Assembly: GCA_003339415.1 (NCBI GenBank)
Contig: PDHQ01000049.1
Span: 3,416 to 64,617 of the forward strand
Source: Ophiocordyceps camponoti-saundersi (nom. inval.)
Taxonomy: Eukaryota > Ascomycota > Sordariomycetes > Hypocreales > Ophiocordycipitaceae
DNA length: 61,202 nt
Direction of reading: 5' to 3'
This document shows, piece by piece, positions 22,056 through 35,087 of the stretch. Position numbers and translations under genes: made by a program. Each line of letters opens with the position of its first letter. Position 1 is the stretch's first letter. The notes beneath the pieces were generated by a model that made no database searches, had not been told where the DNA came from, and saw only the letters and a list, made by a program, of their open reading frames with translations.

Positions 22056-22737
22056 CTACACCATAAAAGACTCGCCGCAGCCGCATTGCTCCTCTATTCT
22101 AGATTAGTGGCCATCTGTCAAAAGTGATCAGGGTGCAGCGCATACTTATGTTGGGGTTCTTGAACACGAATCGCTGGTTGAGCTTATCCTCAGCCCAGTC
22201 CATTTCGCTCCCGATGATGCTAAAGAGTGCCTTGCTGTCGATAAGAACAGTGACGCCATCCTGCTCAACCGTCTCGTCGAAGGCGCCCGGTTTGTCGACG
22301 TATTCGAGGTGGTATGCCAGTCCGCTGCATCCTCGATTCCGCACGCCCACCTTTATGAGTTTGGGCTCCGGTTGATCAAGTAGTATCCGCAGCCTCTCAA
22401 CAGCTGCTGGCGTAAGCCTCATGGCAGCCTTGCGTGGGCGAAGCTTTGTCCGGGGCCGCGCAGCCCTAGGCTTCTGACCACCCACATCAGCGGCCGAAGA
22501 TGTCGGCGTGGCCACTTGTGACGGAGGTTCGGAATCGCGTCCGGGCAACGGACGAGTCTCGGGAGTGCGCGGAAAGGGTTCGGGTTGCGCTATAGGAGTC
22601 TCGGGAAGGTCATCGTTCCGTGATATATTTGTCGGGAGCGGATATGGGTGGAAGGCCGAGGTGGCGATTCTCGGGGTCGGGAGGAACCGGCTGGAGTGCC
22701 GGAGGGCCGCTCGAGCCACGAGAGAAGATAGAGTCAT
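22056..22737 (-). CDS. ISA1: Mitochondrial iron-sulfur assembly protein Isa1 (A-type carrier)
   Basis: HesB/IscA-type protein acting late in mitochondrial Fe-S biogenesis, chiefly for [4Fe-4S] clusters. Exons on the minus strand are 22737-22146 and 22093-22056, with a 52-nt intron (GTATGC...AATAG); 209 residues. The first about 100 residues form a long Arg/Ser/Pro-rich mitochondrial presequence and linker. The A-type domain begins near MRLTPAAVERLRILL. The three conserved cysteines are present: RGCSGLAYHLEY and, created by the last splice, EQCGCGESFMV at the C-terminus. Without the last intron the protein would lose its CGC motif, which is strong evidence for the splice. I chose the ATG at 22737 over an upstream in-frame ATG at 22983, whose extra 82 residues look non-coding. 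Confidence 0.95.
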
Positions 22738-23068
22738 TGTAGGAACATGAAGGGCGCGGCGTGCGCTTGCTTGCGACAGGCAGCCACGGGAGGGAGGTCG
22801 GGTCGATGAGGAAGTGAGCGCATAGCTGGTCAATGAGTTTCTCGGACGGAGTCGGCGGCAACTGGGGCCTTCCATATCGGCTGACTGGGAGACCGGTTGG
22901 GTAAAAGGGCGGCTCTGATCCAGCCAATCAAAAGTGAGCCGTTGATAAGCCGATAGAGGTTTCTCAGATAAATAAAGGTGCACTTGAGCGTTACTTTAGC
23001 ATCTGCGGGAGTTACATATCGTGTCAAAGTACTGTCTTCGTTCAATCTTATCCTCGCGGCCGTGCTTA
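22738..23068. promoter_or_regulatory. ISA1 upstream region up to the retroelement
   Basis: About 330 nt of normal-composition DNA between the ISA1 start and the left target duplication of element A. No specific factor site is claimed. Confidence 0.4.
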
Positions 23069-23073
23069 CTAAC
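23069..23073. repeat. Target site duplication of element A, left (CTAAC)
   Basis: CTAAC directly abuts the left LTR and recurs at 34921-34925 next to the right LTR. The wider left context is TACTAAC. Confidence 0.85.
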
Positions 23074-23213
23074 TATGGTGACACAAGGTGGGCACAGGCC
23101 ATCGGGTGGGTGCACTGATATGTGTATTATGTGTGTGCTAGGTCTAGGCTAGGATAGCTAGGCTAGGTCGTGTGCGAGGTCGGGCGGGGCTGGTCACGTG
23201 AACCCCCTTAACA
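23074..23213 (-). repeat. LTR of element A (3' LTR by orientation)
   Basis: 140 bp, pairing with 34781-34920. About ten differences separate the two, all transitions. Both share the internal CTAGG-rich stretch and the GC-rich end GTCACGTGAACCCCCTTAACA, which has escaped RIP. Confidence 0.9.
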
Positions 23214-24204
23214 CCCCCCTTCAGGCCCGCTTAAACGAGCGGAAAATAGTTATCCCGTGCCGCAAAGCGCGGAAAATAATAAAATAGCAAAAATAGCGTT
23301 TTTAGGCTTTTCTTAAAGGGCCGGCAAAGGGCTTAAATAGCTTAAAAACGTAATAAAAATAAGATCTAAGAGATTAAATTAGGTCCCGGATAAGGTTATT
23401 CCGTTCCGGATCGGTTAATTAGTAAAGGAAATAATAGAAAAATAATAGGAATAAGCCTCTCTAAGCTACTCTTAAGGGGCCTTAAATAGGTTAATCTAAG
23501 CCGTTAAGAAAGTTAAATTAAGCTATTAAGAGGGGTTAAAACGCCTATATAAAAGGTATTAAGAGGCTTAATTTAAATAAAAATTCCTTTTTAGGCTAAG
23601 GGCTAAAGATAAGCTATAAGCCTTATAGGTATATATATATATAAAGAGAGGTATCGTTATTCGTATCGCTTAGTAAGGAAATACCGCTAAAGTTATATAA
23701 GTTAATATATCTAATAGTAAGGGGCTTAAAGGTGCCTACTATTAATATTTTTAAGGCCGGAATAATCGCTTAGAAGCGTATTAAAGGGTATATATCGCGG
23801 GATTAGTAGCGGCACGAAGCCGGGCTAATAGTAAAGCTAATAATCGTAAGCCTCTTTAAGGTATTAATCGCGATATACCTTATCTATCCCTTCTTAATCG
23901 ATTTTTACTTTTTTAGAATAATCTATCTTATCTTAATTAATAGCTATAGCGTAATATTAATTATTTCTTTTTTTTAAAATCCCCCCTTTAGGTATAGGAT
24001 CTCTTAGTAATAGAAATCTTATATTATATTATTTATTAGTTTTTCGATTCGATCGATTAGCTTATTTAGTATTAGTGCCTTCGTTATTAAGCGGTATAAG
24101 GGTATCGCGGGCTTTATTATCGGACGCTCTAAGCTTATCTAATAGCGTATAAAAGCTACCCTTTATATTATTTTTAGCTTTAAAAGGTAAAATCGTAATC
24201 TTTA

Positions 24205-24209
24205 AGTTA
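24205..24209. repeat. Target site duplication of element B (AGTTA)
   Basis: AGTTA at 24205-24209 and again at 30140-30144. The uninterrupted site survives in the sister copy A' (TTTAAGTTAGATAAAT, 42908-42923), which confirms the insertion point. Confidence 0.9.
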
Positions 24210-24534
24210 TATTACGGCCGTAAAATACGTTAACTAAATAATAGTATTAGTATTATAAATAAAAATTCTAAGCTAAGGAGAAAGGAAAGAAAAGAGGAAA
24301 AACTCTTATAAGCGAGATCTTAGTAAAATATATAAAAATATATGCTAGTAAAGATAGGAGAGGGTATAGGGAAATCCTAATAAAAGGTTAACTCTATTTC
24401 TAGGTAATTTCCTACTAAGGTTTTCTTAGGGATTTTATAATAAGGTTTCTAAGGTTACGTAACTATAGTTAAAAATCCTTAGAAATTACCGTAAAATATC
24501 TAAAAAAAATCCTTATAATTATTAGTATATAATA
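24210..24534 (-). repeat. LTR of element B (left)
   Basis: 325 bp, aligned end to end with 29815-30139. Differences are mostly C/T or G/A. Confidence 0.9.
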
Positions 24535-27500
24535 TTACCCCTTAATAAAGGTTTTAATATACTTATTAAAATTAGTAATAATAATTATATAGCTAAGTAC
24601 TTAGGGAAATAGCTATATTATCTTAGTTATTATCCTAATACTTATAATTCGTAGCGGCGGCTTTAACTTAATACTAAAGATTAATAAGCGGACTAGCGGT
24701 ATCTAGGAAATAGTTATAAAATTCCTTAAAAGCTATAAGTATATAACGGAAATTCTTAATAAAGTATTATATCTTATCTAGATTATAACTATATTAGTAA
24801 ACTTAATATTCTAACCGATAACGCTATCTAGTAACTTAAAATTAGAGGATTTACTTAACCTTTTATTTTAATATACTATCGATATTTTCCGGCTTAGCGG
24901 GAGATATTTCTTACTTAGGTAGCGGATTTATAATAGCTTTCCGAAAATAGTTAGCGTAAAATAAGTTTATTATCTAGTAGCTATTTAATAAGTTAAGGAT
25001 ATAGCTATAGCTTTATTCTTTAATAATCGTAAAAAGCTTAGACTATTAGGCGTTAAGGCGCGTTATAGGTATAATTATAAAGAAGCTCTTATAGCTAAAA
25101 AATACCTTATCGCTAACCGTAAAATTTACTAAGCGATGCTTCTTATTTACTTATATTTCCTACTTATAGTAAGCTTTCTTAATAGTAGCTTAAGCTTACT
25201 ATTATATTTCCTATATATAAGCGATAAGTTTACGAGCTATAATAATTAAGTTTAAAGCGGTTAAGGGATCTAAGGGATTAGCTACTAAAAGGGGGTTTTA
25301 TATATCCTTACTAAGGGCGACTATAAGCGGTGCTATACTAATTAAAGCGTGCTACGAGGAGTTATACGTAAAATTTAGCGCGAGAAGGAAAATATTTTAA
25401 TTATTCTAATATTTATTTATATAAAACTATAGCTTTTAATTTAAGTATTAATTAGTTACCTCTATATTACCTTATATTTATAAGTATAAAGTATTATTAT
25501 AGCGATACTTAATACTAGTTAATTAATTAATTTTACCGAGAAATCTTAAGATAAATCAGCTAGTATTATCGGTAATCTATATATCCGGTATATTAAAAAG
25601 ATAATAAAGGTATTAGAAATAGCGTTTAGCGAGTATTTTTACTATATTATTCTTCTTACTTAGTAATATAGCGATAATTTAGCTTAGCTTATAGATAAAA
25701 GTTTAGATATAGTTATACTTAAAGTAGTCTTTTAGTATAGCTTTCTTATTATAAGCTATATACTCTTATATAAAAATTAAAATAAGTAAAAAGTATAGTA
25801 AGCTTAAGGTTTTATCCCGCGGGGTTTTATTTTTCTAATACTTATAATAGTTATAAATATATTAATAAATATCTTACTTTATTCTAAGCTAATAATAATC
25901 TTACTAGAATATCTAAGTAATCTTATTTTAGCTATTATAAGCGAAAATAGCTAGCTTATATATATTCTAAATTAAGGTAATATAAAAGAAGAGCTATTTC
26001 TAATTATCTTATTTAGGAATAACTAAGAGGTTACCGTAGAATCTAAGATCCTAGCTTATATTCTCCTTTTAGATTAGTTATATTAATTTTACTCTTAACG
26101 GGGTAAAGTTTTCTCCGAGGCGGACTAAGGTAATTATAAAAGTTAGGATCGGGATTTCGAATTTAAGGCTTTTCGGAGGAATTATTATAAGTATTTTTTC
26201 CTCTTTTTTATAAGCTTTTATAATTAGAAGCTTAGCTATTTTATATAAAAGGGTATTAGTAGCTATATTTAACTAGCTAAGTTAATATATAAAATAAATA
26301 TTAAACTAAGTAAGGAAATCGGATTATTAAACTTAGTAAATAGAAAGTAATTTTTTTATTATAAAATAAACTAAGGCCTTATAGTTCGTAATTATATTAA
26401 ATTTCTAACTAAGTAATTTTAAGTAAAAATACTTAAAGCTTTATATAATAATAAGAAATTTATAGTTTTAAATTAGGTATATATATTCGGCTAAGTTTAT
26501 TATTTTTAAGAAAAAGCTTATTAGCTTCTACGCTTAATTATCTTACTATTACTAAAATATACTAGCGGTAGCGTTCCGAAAGGCGTTAGTTTTAAGCTAG
26601 GTTAGGAGTTTAAGATAGAAAAAAGTAAGTATTAAAGCTTACGTAGCTAGTTCTTTTATTTTATTAAAAGCCTCTTTTTATTCTAATCTAAGCTTAAAAA
26701 TAATATTTTTCTTTAGGAGATAGTTTAGGGGTTTTATAATAATATTAATATAGTAATAGAAAATCCGGATAAAATTATATAATCTTACGAATAAATAGAT
26801 AATTTTATAATCCCGAAAATCTTTATATTTCTAATTTTAAATTACTTATATTTTATAAGGGTTTATACTTATTCCTTAGCTTATATATAATATTATATTA
26901 AGGTAATTAACTTTAGTAATATTAAACTTTAATTTTTAAATATCCCCTTATAAGTTTACTTAATATAAGCGCTAAATTACTTTTTAATACTTTTTTTAAT
27001 ATTCCTCTTTTTCGCTATTTAAGTAAATTAATATATTATTAATATATATATTTATATAATAGTTAAGGAGATTATAAAATTAAGCGTTAATAAAATTTTA
27101 AAATTATATAAATTTTATTTTAAGGCTAAATAGAAAAATAAGCTAATAGAATATATTAAACTTAGTATAGAAAGCTATAAAATATTTAAAATTAGGGTTA
27201 AGATAGAGATAATAAAACGCTTAAATAATATTAATTTTCGAGAACTATTTTGCCTTTTAATAGCTAAATATAATACTTTCTAAGAAAAGAGCGGGTAAGA
27301 TTTAACTTTTTAAATAATTATTTATTTATCGGTAGTTAATATAAAAGTATTAAGCTATTAAATATAGCTTCGAGGCGAAGAAAATAAAAGTAATATAAGG
27401 GCTAATATTTAGTTTAATAAAACTAATTTTAAGTAAGTAATTAATAGTCTCTTTTTCTAAAAGTAAGTATTTTATTAGCGTTTTATAAAAGGGAGGTTTT

Positions 27501-29814
27501 ACTAAATTTAGGGGCTTTTTAAATTTTAAAATTATATTATAGCTAAGCTAAAAATAAGCTAAAATATAAGCTTCCTTTTTACTAAAAAATCTTTTAAAAT
27601 ATATAAAAGCTAAAAGGATTATATTACGTATATAAGTAATATATTTAAGTTTTTTACTTTAAAAGAATAAGATTTCCTATTTTATATATATATAGCTAGC
27701 TAAGCTTAGTTTTATAATTATAATTAAGTTATTATTATTATTTTTTAATTTTATAAATATTATAAATATTAATAAGGTTATTTTTTCTTATTATAAATAG
27801 TAAGAGTTTTATTAAATTTAGTAAATAAGTTACTTTTTTAGAATATTTTTATTTATATTATTAATATTTTAGTTATTTTTAGTTAAAGTTTAGGCTAGCT
27901 TTTTTTCCTTTACGGGCTATATAAAATTCTTTTTTTTTTATAAGTATTAGAAGATTTAATATTTATACTTATCCTAACGGAGAAGGCGGTTTTAGCGCTC
28001 GGTATCTACTTAAATAGCTAAGTTTAGATTTCTATTAAAAAAAGGCTTTTTAGGTAATAGGATTAAGGGTAAATATTTAGTAAGGGCGGGTAAATTATTT
28101 AGCTAAATTAGTTTCTAAGCTATATAGTTAAGTAATAACCTTTTTTCCGCTATCTAGAATAGGCCGATAAAGAGATCCTAAGTATAGTTAGTTACTTAGT
28201 AAATTTCTTATAGAAAATATTATTTATTAATTACTAAAATAATAATTAAGTATTTATAAACTAAGCTAGCTTAATAGCTTTAGAAATTAATAAGGGGGAT
28301 AGGATAGATAAGGATAAGCTTAGTACTTAAGCGCTTTACTATTTACTTTATAAAATAATAATTAACTAAAAGATAAGTATTTATTTTAGTATTATATAAA
28401 ATAAAAATATAAAAAGCTATATTATTAATTTAAATTTAACTATTAATAATAAATAACTCTCTTACTTTTTATTTTTTACGCGATATTTTTAGAATTATTA
28501 AGAAGCTTTATAATAGTCTTACTTTTTTCCTAAATTAAAGTTATCTAACTAAATAGAGTTAGGTAAAAGCGTCTAAACTTTATAGACTCTCCTTACCTTC
28601 TATTAGTTAGGGTAATCCTTAGCTATATAGCTTTTTTTTCTATAAATAAAATAGGTACTATTTTCCTAATAAACTTTCTTCTTATTTTTACTAAGGGCCT
28701 AACCTTTCTAGTAAGAGGTTATAATTATAATTATAATTTTCTTTTACTTTTCTAAAATAACTTTTTTACTTACTTAGCTTTTATAAGAAAACTCCTAGTA
28801 GGTTAAATTTTTTTTTTAGTAAAATATAGCGTTTTTTATATACTTATAAAATTCCTTATATATTATATATAAATTTTTAGCTTTTATAAGAAAGCTTAAG
28901 TTAAGATTAGTAAGTAAATAATCTTAAAACGTATACTTAATCTAAGCTAAGAAAACTTAAGTTTTAGCTATAAGGTAATCGAACTTTATAAAAAACTCCT
29001 AAATTTCCTATTTACTTATTAATAAGAAATTTAGTTTATAAAGTTAGTTTATAGCTTTAGTAAACTTATTAAGATTTCTATAAGTAAATTCTAAATATTA
29101 GATTATCTTAGCTAATTTAGAAAAAAGGCGTTTTTTTAAATTATATTAAGTTTCTAAGAGTTTATAAGCTTTCCCTTTTAACGCGCGGAATAATATACTT
29201 ATCTAATTTTACTTATCTTAAAAAGTTATTTTATTAGACCTTATTTTATTTTTTAAGTTTATAAGGAAGGTACTAAAATCCTCCTTCTTACCTAAAAACT
29301 TACTTACCTCCTTATAGCGAATTTTCGTAAAATTAAAATAGGAGAGGTTCGGCTATCTTACCGAGCTTATTAGCGTAAAGGTATCTTAAGCGGCCTTTTT
29401 AATTAGGATAAATATCTTTTTATTTATACTAAATATAGTTAATATTTCTTAATAAGTTTTTTCCGCGTTTAAGTTTTAATTTTTCTAAATTAATTAACTT
29501 TAAAATTCTATAATTTACGCTTATAATTATACTATCTCCGTATATTATTTTTATAATATAATTATATTAATAATATTTTAGGAAAAGGTAGTTATTATCG
29601 TAATTTAGTTTTCGCTAATATCCTATTTTATTATAAGGTTAAGTATTTCTAAAGCGAGTCTCCTTAATCGCCTAAGAGTTTAGTTAAGGGCTTTAAATAT
29701 ATATTTCGAAGCTAATTATAATTTATATATAAGTTTTTTTCCGTTTTATATAAGGATATAAAAGTAAGGTATAAGTTTCTTAATCGCTTACTAGTAAATT
29801 TAAGCTTAGAATAG

Positions 29815-30139
29815 TATTATAGCTATAAAATACGTTAACTAAATAATAATATTAGTATTATAAATAAAGATTCTAAGCTAAGGAGAAAGGAAAGAAAAGA
29901 GGAAAAACTCTTATAGGCGAGATCCTAATAAAATATATAAAAGCATATGCTAATAGAGATAGGAGAGGGTATAGGGAAATTCTAGTAAAAGGTCGACTTT
30001 ATTTCTAAGTAATTTCCTACTAAGGTTTTTCTAAGGATTTTATAATAAGGTTTCTAAGGTTACGTAACCGTGGTTAGAAATCCTTAGAAATTACTATAAA
30101 ATATTTAAAGGAAATCCTTATAATTACTAGCGCGTAATA
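29815..30139 (-). repeat. LTR of element B (right, 5' LTR by orientation)
   Basis: 325 bp, partner of 24210-24534; the right target duplication AGTTA follows at 30140-30144. Confidence 0.9.
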
Positions 30140-33100
30140 AGTTAGATAAATATAATATATAAACGAATTTAGTATATTAAATATATTATAAAAGCTTAGT
30201 AAGGCTATTTATAGCTATATTAGTAATATTAATATATTAAATTATAAAGAATTGCTTTTCTACGTAATTAATAACTTATTTATATTATATATTAATATAC
30301 CTTATTCGGGCTACTTTAAACTTATTAAGGGCGATAGCTTTAGCGTTAAGGCTATTAGTAAATATAATTATAAGCGTTTATTACTATAATAGCTTTAAGT
30401 TCTTAAGAATCTTATTTATCTAAATTAGGCTTATACTTATAAGCGTTAAATTAATAAATTCGGCCTTTATTAACGATAGCGTTATAAGCGTTTACCGTTT
30501 CGATTTTTAGTATACGGGGCCTATACTAACAAAAACGATATATCTAGCTATTAAGTATCTTATATATAAATTATTTATAAAAAAGGTATCTATAAAAATA
30601 CGAGGTTTTAAATCGTAAGGGCTATAAGCTCCTCTAAGCGTAAGGCTAAGGTTTTTTATACTATAAAGATAACGTATTAAATTCTTCTATATAAAAAGGT
30701 GCAAGGCGGTTAGATTAAGGTTACCTTTATATAATTTACTATTCGTAAAGGCTAAGTTAGGCCTTATACCGTTAGAGAGATAATTTATATTACCTATCCT
30801 CTTTAGCTATTTTTTTTAAGGTATCGCGAGCGGCTATATTTTCTAATTAGCGGGTATTTTAACCTTAAGTAGCTAGGGCGTTTATACGGCGTTCGTAACG
30901 CCTTCGCCGAATAATTCGAGTATTTTATTAATATATTTCTTTTAGTATATATAAATTATATACGTAGCACGGTTCTTACGGAATTATAAGCTTAAGAAGG
31001 TAGTAAGTTCGCCTAAGTTATATAGATCCTATAATTCTTTTAAAATACCCTTTCCCTTATCTATAAAAGCAGCTATAAGCGCTATAATTATAATATTATT
31101 AACGTAAAGGAGTATAATAAATCCCTTAGGGTATATATAGATATAAAACTTAGATTTAAGTTACTATTATTTATAGCGTTTAAGGGCCTTACTAGCGTAT
31201 ATAAACTATATTACGGGAGATAACTTAAGGCCGTATAGGGCTTAATTAAGCCTATATACTTAATTCGTACCGTCTTCGAATAGATACGGCTAATTAACGA
31301 AAAATTCCTCCTAATAAGGGGCGTTAATAAACGCGTTTACGATATTAAATTATTACTATTTAAGATTTTAAGAGGCTATAATTAATAAGAATACTTAAAT
31401 AGAAAAAAGGTATATTATAGCGGTATAGAGGTTTTTAATAAAGTATAGGGCTTTTTTTTTATCCCCTTTTACGTATTAGCGTGCCTTAGTAATTATAGCT
31501 TTATTCTCGGGCGTTTTTATCGTAAATACCTATTTACTAAGTAAGACTTATTTACTAATAAGTCGATTAATAAGATCCTAAGTCTATCGATTATATAAAG
31601 CTTTAATTTTTATATTTATCGCTAAGCGCTAATAGGAGAGATAATCAGGTCGCTTACGGATATCCTACTAGCTTTTAGGCGTTAATAATATTAGAACGTT
31701 AAATATAGCGTTAATTAGTAGGACGAAGTCGGGAATCTCTACCTTTTCTTCGTCGATATCGCGGAAAATAGCGTTAGTAGTAGAATTAGCTATAGCTACC
31801 GTCGCTAATTAGGTTTTTCGATTAGTTATAGGTATCGTAGCCTTATTCCGTAGCTTTACTTATAAAGGAGCTTCTTAGTTAGCTAAATTATTAAATTAGG
31901 CGCTAAGCGTCTAATTAAGCGTAAGAAATTATATCGTATTAGGAGGCGTAGCTAGCTTTTTAGATTAAGAAGGGCCTGCAGTTTTATTACCTAAATTAGG
32001 TACGTTTCCCGCCTTAGGGTTACTAGCAGGCTCTTATAAGCCTTAATCGCTAGGACGATTATAATTATTATTATTATTATTATTATTAATATCGTTAGGT
32101 CCGAATTAGAAGAATTTATCTTTATTAAGTTAATTTTCCTAATCTTCTTTAATCTTAAGCTCTGCAACGTATCTAACTATTTAATTAAGCTTTAGATTAG
32201 CCGGGTTATAAAACCTAATATCTCTAGCCTTAATAATCTTATCTTCTTTAGGTAGATATATCTTATAAATATGCCCGTAAAGGCTTTCTATACTAACGAG
32301 GTAGCCTTCCTTAGCTTAAGGGGCTATTTTAGCGCTCTAAATTCGATATTAAGGAGGAATAATAATATATACCTTATAACCCTACGATTATACGTATTTA
32401 ATCGAATATTTATAAGGTATATAGATCGCAGCTATTACTATTTCGATAAGGCTTTAATTTTTCGGGTTAGCTATTAATAAAAGTAAATTTTACACGTAGG
32501 CGCTAATATCGATAAAAAACGGCTATAATTTCTTAAGTAGCTTTATCTCGATATATATAGCCCTTATAATATTTATTAAAATACGCCTAGCGCGTTTAGC
32601 TTAGCTATTCTAAGCTAAGGTATAAGAGGTATAAGTATATAAAATAAAGCCTTTATTTATAGCCTAAGTTTTAATCTTTTATTACGTAAATTTAAAAGCG
32701 TTATCGAATTTTATAACTTAGATATAGTAGCCGCTAGTAGTAATATTAACGCTACGTTTTTACGCTTTAAGCTATTTAAAAGCTTTATTACGGGTCTTCG
32801 TAAAAAAAACTTAATAATAGTTAGTATAGGTATCGATTCCGTAAAGCGTATACCGATAACCTTTATAAGCTATTAGAGAATATTAAATAAAATCTTAGAA
32901 GATATATTATAGGAAACTTATAAGTAGAATAGCGGGATTTTAATTAATTATAGTATTTACTTTTCTAAGTTAGTAAGCTTAGTAGTAAAATAACTCGAAA
33001 ATACTTTTCTTATTAATTATAAGGCCAGATTTATAGTAGGCCTTAAAAATCCTATCTTTACCCGTATACCTAAGTTATTAATATATTACGGCGAAGTTAA

Positions 33101-34780
33101 CTTCCCGTTTTATAATAAGTAAGGTAGCTATTATAAAAAGCTTCTATATTTTAGCTCCCGTAATATTAGTAACGCCGCTAATTTAGGAGAGGTAGTAGAT
33201 AATACGTCCGCGTTATTAAAAGCGTATTCTTTCGCTATTAATACGGATTTCCTTATAATTAAGCTAATCGGCGGAGATAAGATTAACTAAGATATCTATA
33301 CTATAAAATACCTTTTTAAATATAATTAAATAGCTATTAGAAGCGTTAATTATAATAGTGCCTTAGCTATAATAAAATAAGGGCTTACTATTCGATATTA
33401 TAAGATAATAAAAGCTATTAAACTTTTTATATTAATTAAACTATCCCTTATTATTAAAAAAGTATAAGGTATAGCTAATATCGATAATTATAGCGTTCTA
33501 TAAAATAAGGCTATTACGACTTTTAAGAGTAGTATTAATAATATAAGCTATAGTGCTCTTCCTTACTAATATTATATCCGCGTTATTACTTACGGAACTC
33601 GCGTTACTATTCTTATATTACTTAGGAATAAGTAGCGGCCGGAGCTTAAGGTAGAGAATCTAATATTACTCCTTTAAGTAAATATAACCTCTTAAATAAA
33701 TATTATAGCTATAATAAAAAAGAGTTATAATCTTATTTATTATATTTATACGCTTTAGTATATAAGGCACGATATATATTTTTAAGTTTAATAATAATAG
33801 CTTCGGCTTATTATTATTATTATTATTATTACCGTTACCTTTATTCTTTAGCTTTTTCTTCTAAGGTTAGCTTTAGGTTATAGAAAAAGCTTTTCCGCTT
33901 AATAAGTTACGGGTTATTTTAAAGTTAACGATTCGCGATAAAATATATATATTAATATTATTAAAAAATAACTTAAAAAGGCTATTTATATCGTAATCTT
34001 ATTTCTTAGCGATAACGGGGTATAAGGTTTAGATAATATTAATAGCTTTTTAAGTATAAATATATAGTATTTTTTTAAAATTAGCCCTTATATCTTTATC
34101 TATAATAATCTAATTCTAAAAGCCTTAAAAGTCCTTCTTAAAAGCTTTCTAACTTTTAATTATATCGTCTTTTAGCTTAAGCTAATATTAATATTAAAAA
34201 ATATATCGAGGTTATATCTTCGTTAATATTTTAGCTTATTTCTTAGCTAAAAAATAGATATTATATACCGTAATATTTTTATCTTAGCTAAGCTAGGTAA
34301 TATTACTAATAGCTTTACTAAAAAGGGATTATAAGACGATTTTTACGGTAATTTCTATTTTATTATTATATTTAATAGCTTTATCTTTATTAATAAGTTA
34401 GGTCGGAACCTTATTATCGAAAATAAATAGTTTTACCTTATTAATTCGGGCTACTATTATAAGAGATTTATATTACTTAATATAGCTTATAGCGCCCTTA
34501 AGCTTTATATTATTAAAAGACGAAGATATCTTATTCTATTATTTATTATATTTTGCGCTTTTTCTTATTATTTTATATTATACCTCTAGATTAAGAAGGC
34601 TAGTTAAATTTTTCGCTACTAAAATTAGTATAAAATAATTTTCTTCGTTTTTATTCTACGTATAGAATTTTCCGTTATACTATAGCGTTCCGAATTAATT
34701 AAATAAGCCTAAAAGTAGGAAAATAAAGGTATCGTAAACTTTAGCGTAGCGGAAGCGTATAATAGAAGGCGCTTATAACC

Positions 34781-34920
34781 TATAGTGATATAAGGTAGGC
34801 ATAGGCTATCGGGTAGGTGCACTAATGTGTGTATTATGTGTGTGCTAGGTCTAGGCTAGGATGGCTAGGCTAGGTCGTGTGCGAGGTCGGGCGGGGCTGG
34901 TCACGTGAACCCCCTTAACA
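34781..34920 (-). repeat. LTR of element A (5' LTR by orientation)
   Basis: 140 bp, followed by CTAAC at 34921-34925. Its outer 70 bp is unmutated and GC-rich, including GGGCGGGGC and CACGTG, and lies about 170 nt upstream of the next gene's start codon. Confidence 0.9.
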
Positions 34921-34925
34921 CTAAC

Positions 34926-35087
34926 GAAGATAGATACATACCAGGTAGTCACTGGAGAAGAGGTGCGTACTGTGCAGACATGTTATCGAGAGAAAAGCTC
35001 ACACTGTAATTCCGCGTGTCCGCTTTACTAAGCTTGGCTCTAGAGCAGCATTCATCTTGACCTCCACCCATGGTCTTCAGGAACGAC
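34926..35087 (+). promoter_or_regulatory. Short upstream region of the ARMH3-like gene
   Basis: Only about 160 nt separate the LTR of element A from the ATG at 35088, so the element has replaced or displaced the original distal promoter. No specific site is assigned. Confidence 0.45.

Larger units (their letters stand above)
24210..30139 (-). mobile_element. Element B: Ty3/gypsy LTR retrotransposon nested in A
   Basis: 5,930 bp with two LTRs of exactly 325 bp (24210-24534, 29815-30139). The LTR ends are TATTACG...CGTAATA, i.e. TG...CA after RIP. Minus-strand reading shows gypsy pol: YINNILIYLNSEKEE at about 27002-27046 (the YxDD site with Asp to Asn), then FIRIFYYYINIIIKPLNYLL around 26740-26790, which matches the tether region between reverse transcriptase and RNase H. 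The frame is broken only by TAA/TAG stops. The nesting and 5-bp duplication show that it entered A after A was in place. Confidence 0.9.
23074..34920 (-). mobile_element. Element A: RIP-mutated Ty1/copia LTR retrotransposon, host of element B
   Basis: Bounded by two 140-bp direct repeats (23074-23213, 34781-34920) and a CTAAC duplication. Removing the nested element B leaves about 5.9 kb. On the minus strand at 31095-31106 a frame reads LLYVNNIIII where copia reverse transcriptases have the catalytic YVDD; both Asp codons became Asn by G-to-A change. A polypurine-like tract on the minus strand (CTGAAGGGGGG) abuts the LTR at 23213, supporting minus orientation. No open frame of useful length remains. 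Stops are TAA/TAG where CAA/CAG would be, and CpA/TpG is almost absent while CpG persists, as expected from RIP. Element B sits in the 3' (left) part. Confidence 0.9.

Noticed and set aside
24210..30139. Inverted ends TATTACG/CGTAATA suggesting a DNA transposon
   Set aside because: They are the ends of two 325-bp direct LTRs (TG...CA after RIP), and gypsy pol is readable inside.
32271..32477. A 68-codon open frame inside element A
   Set aside because: Its strand is antisense to the copia pol and it is a short gap between RIP-made stops; no coding evidence.
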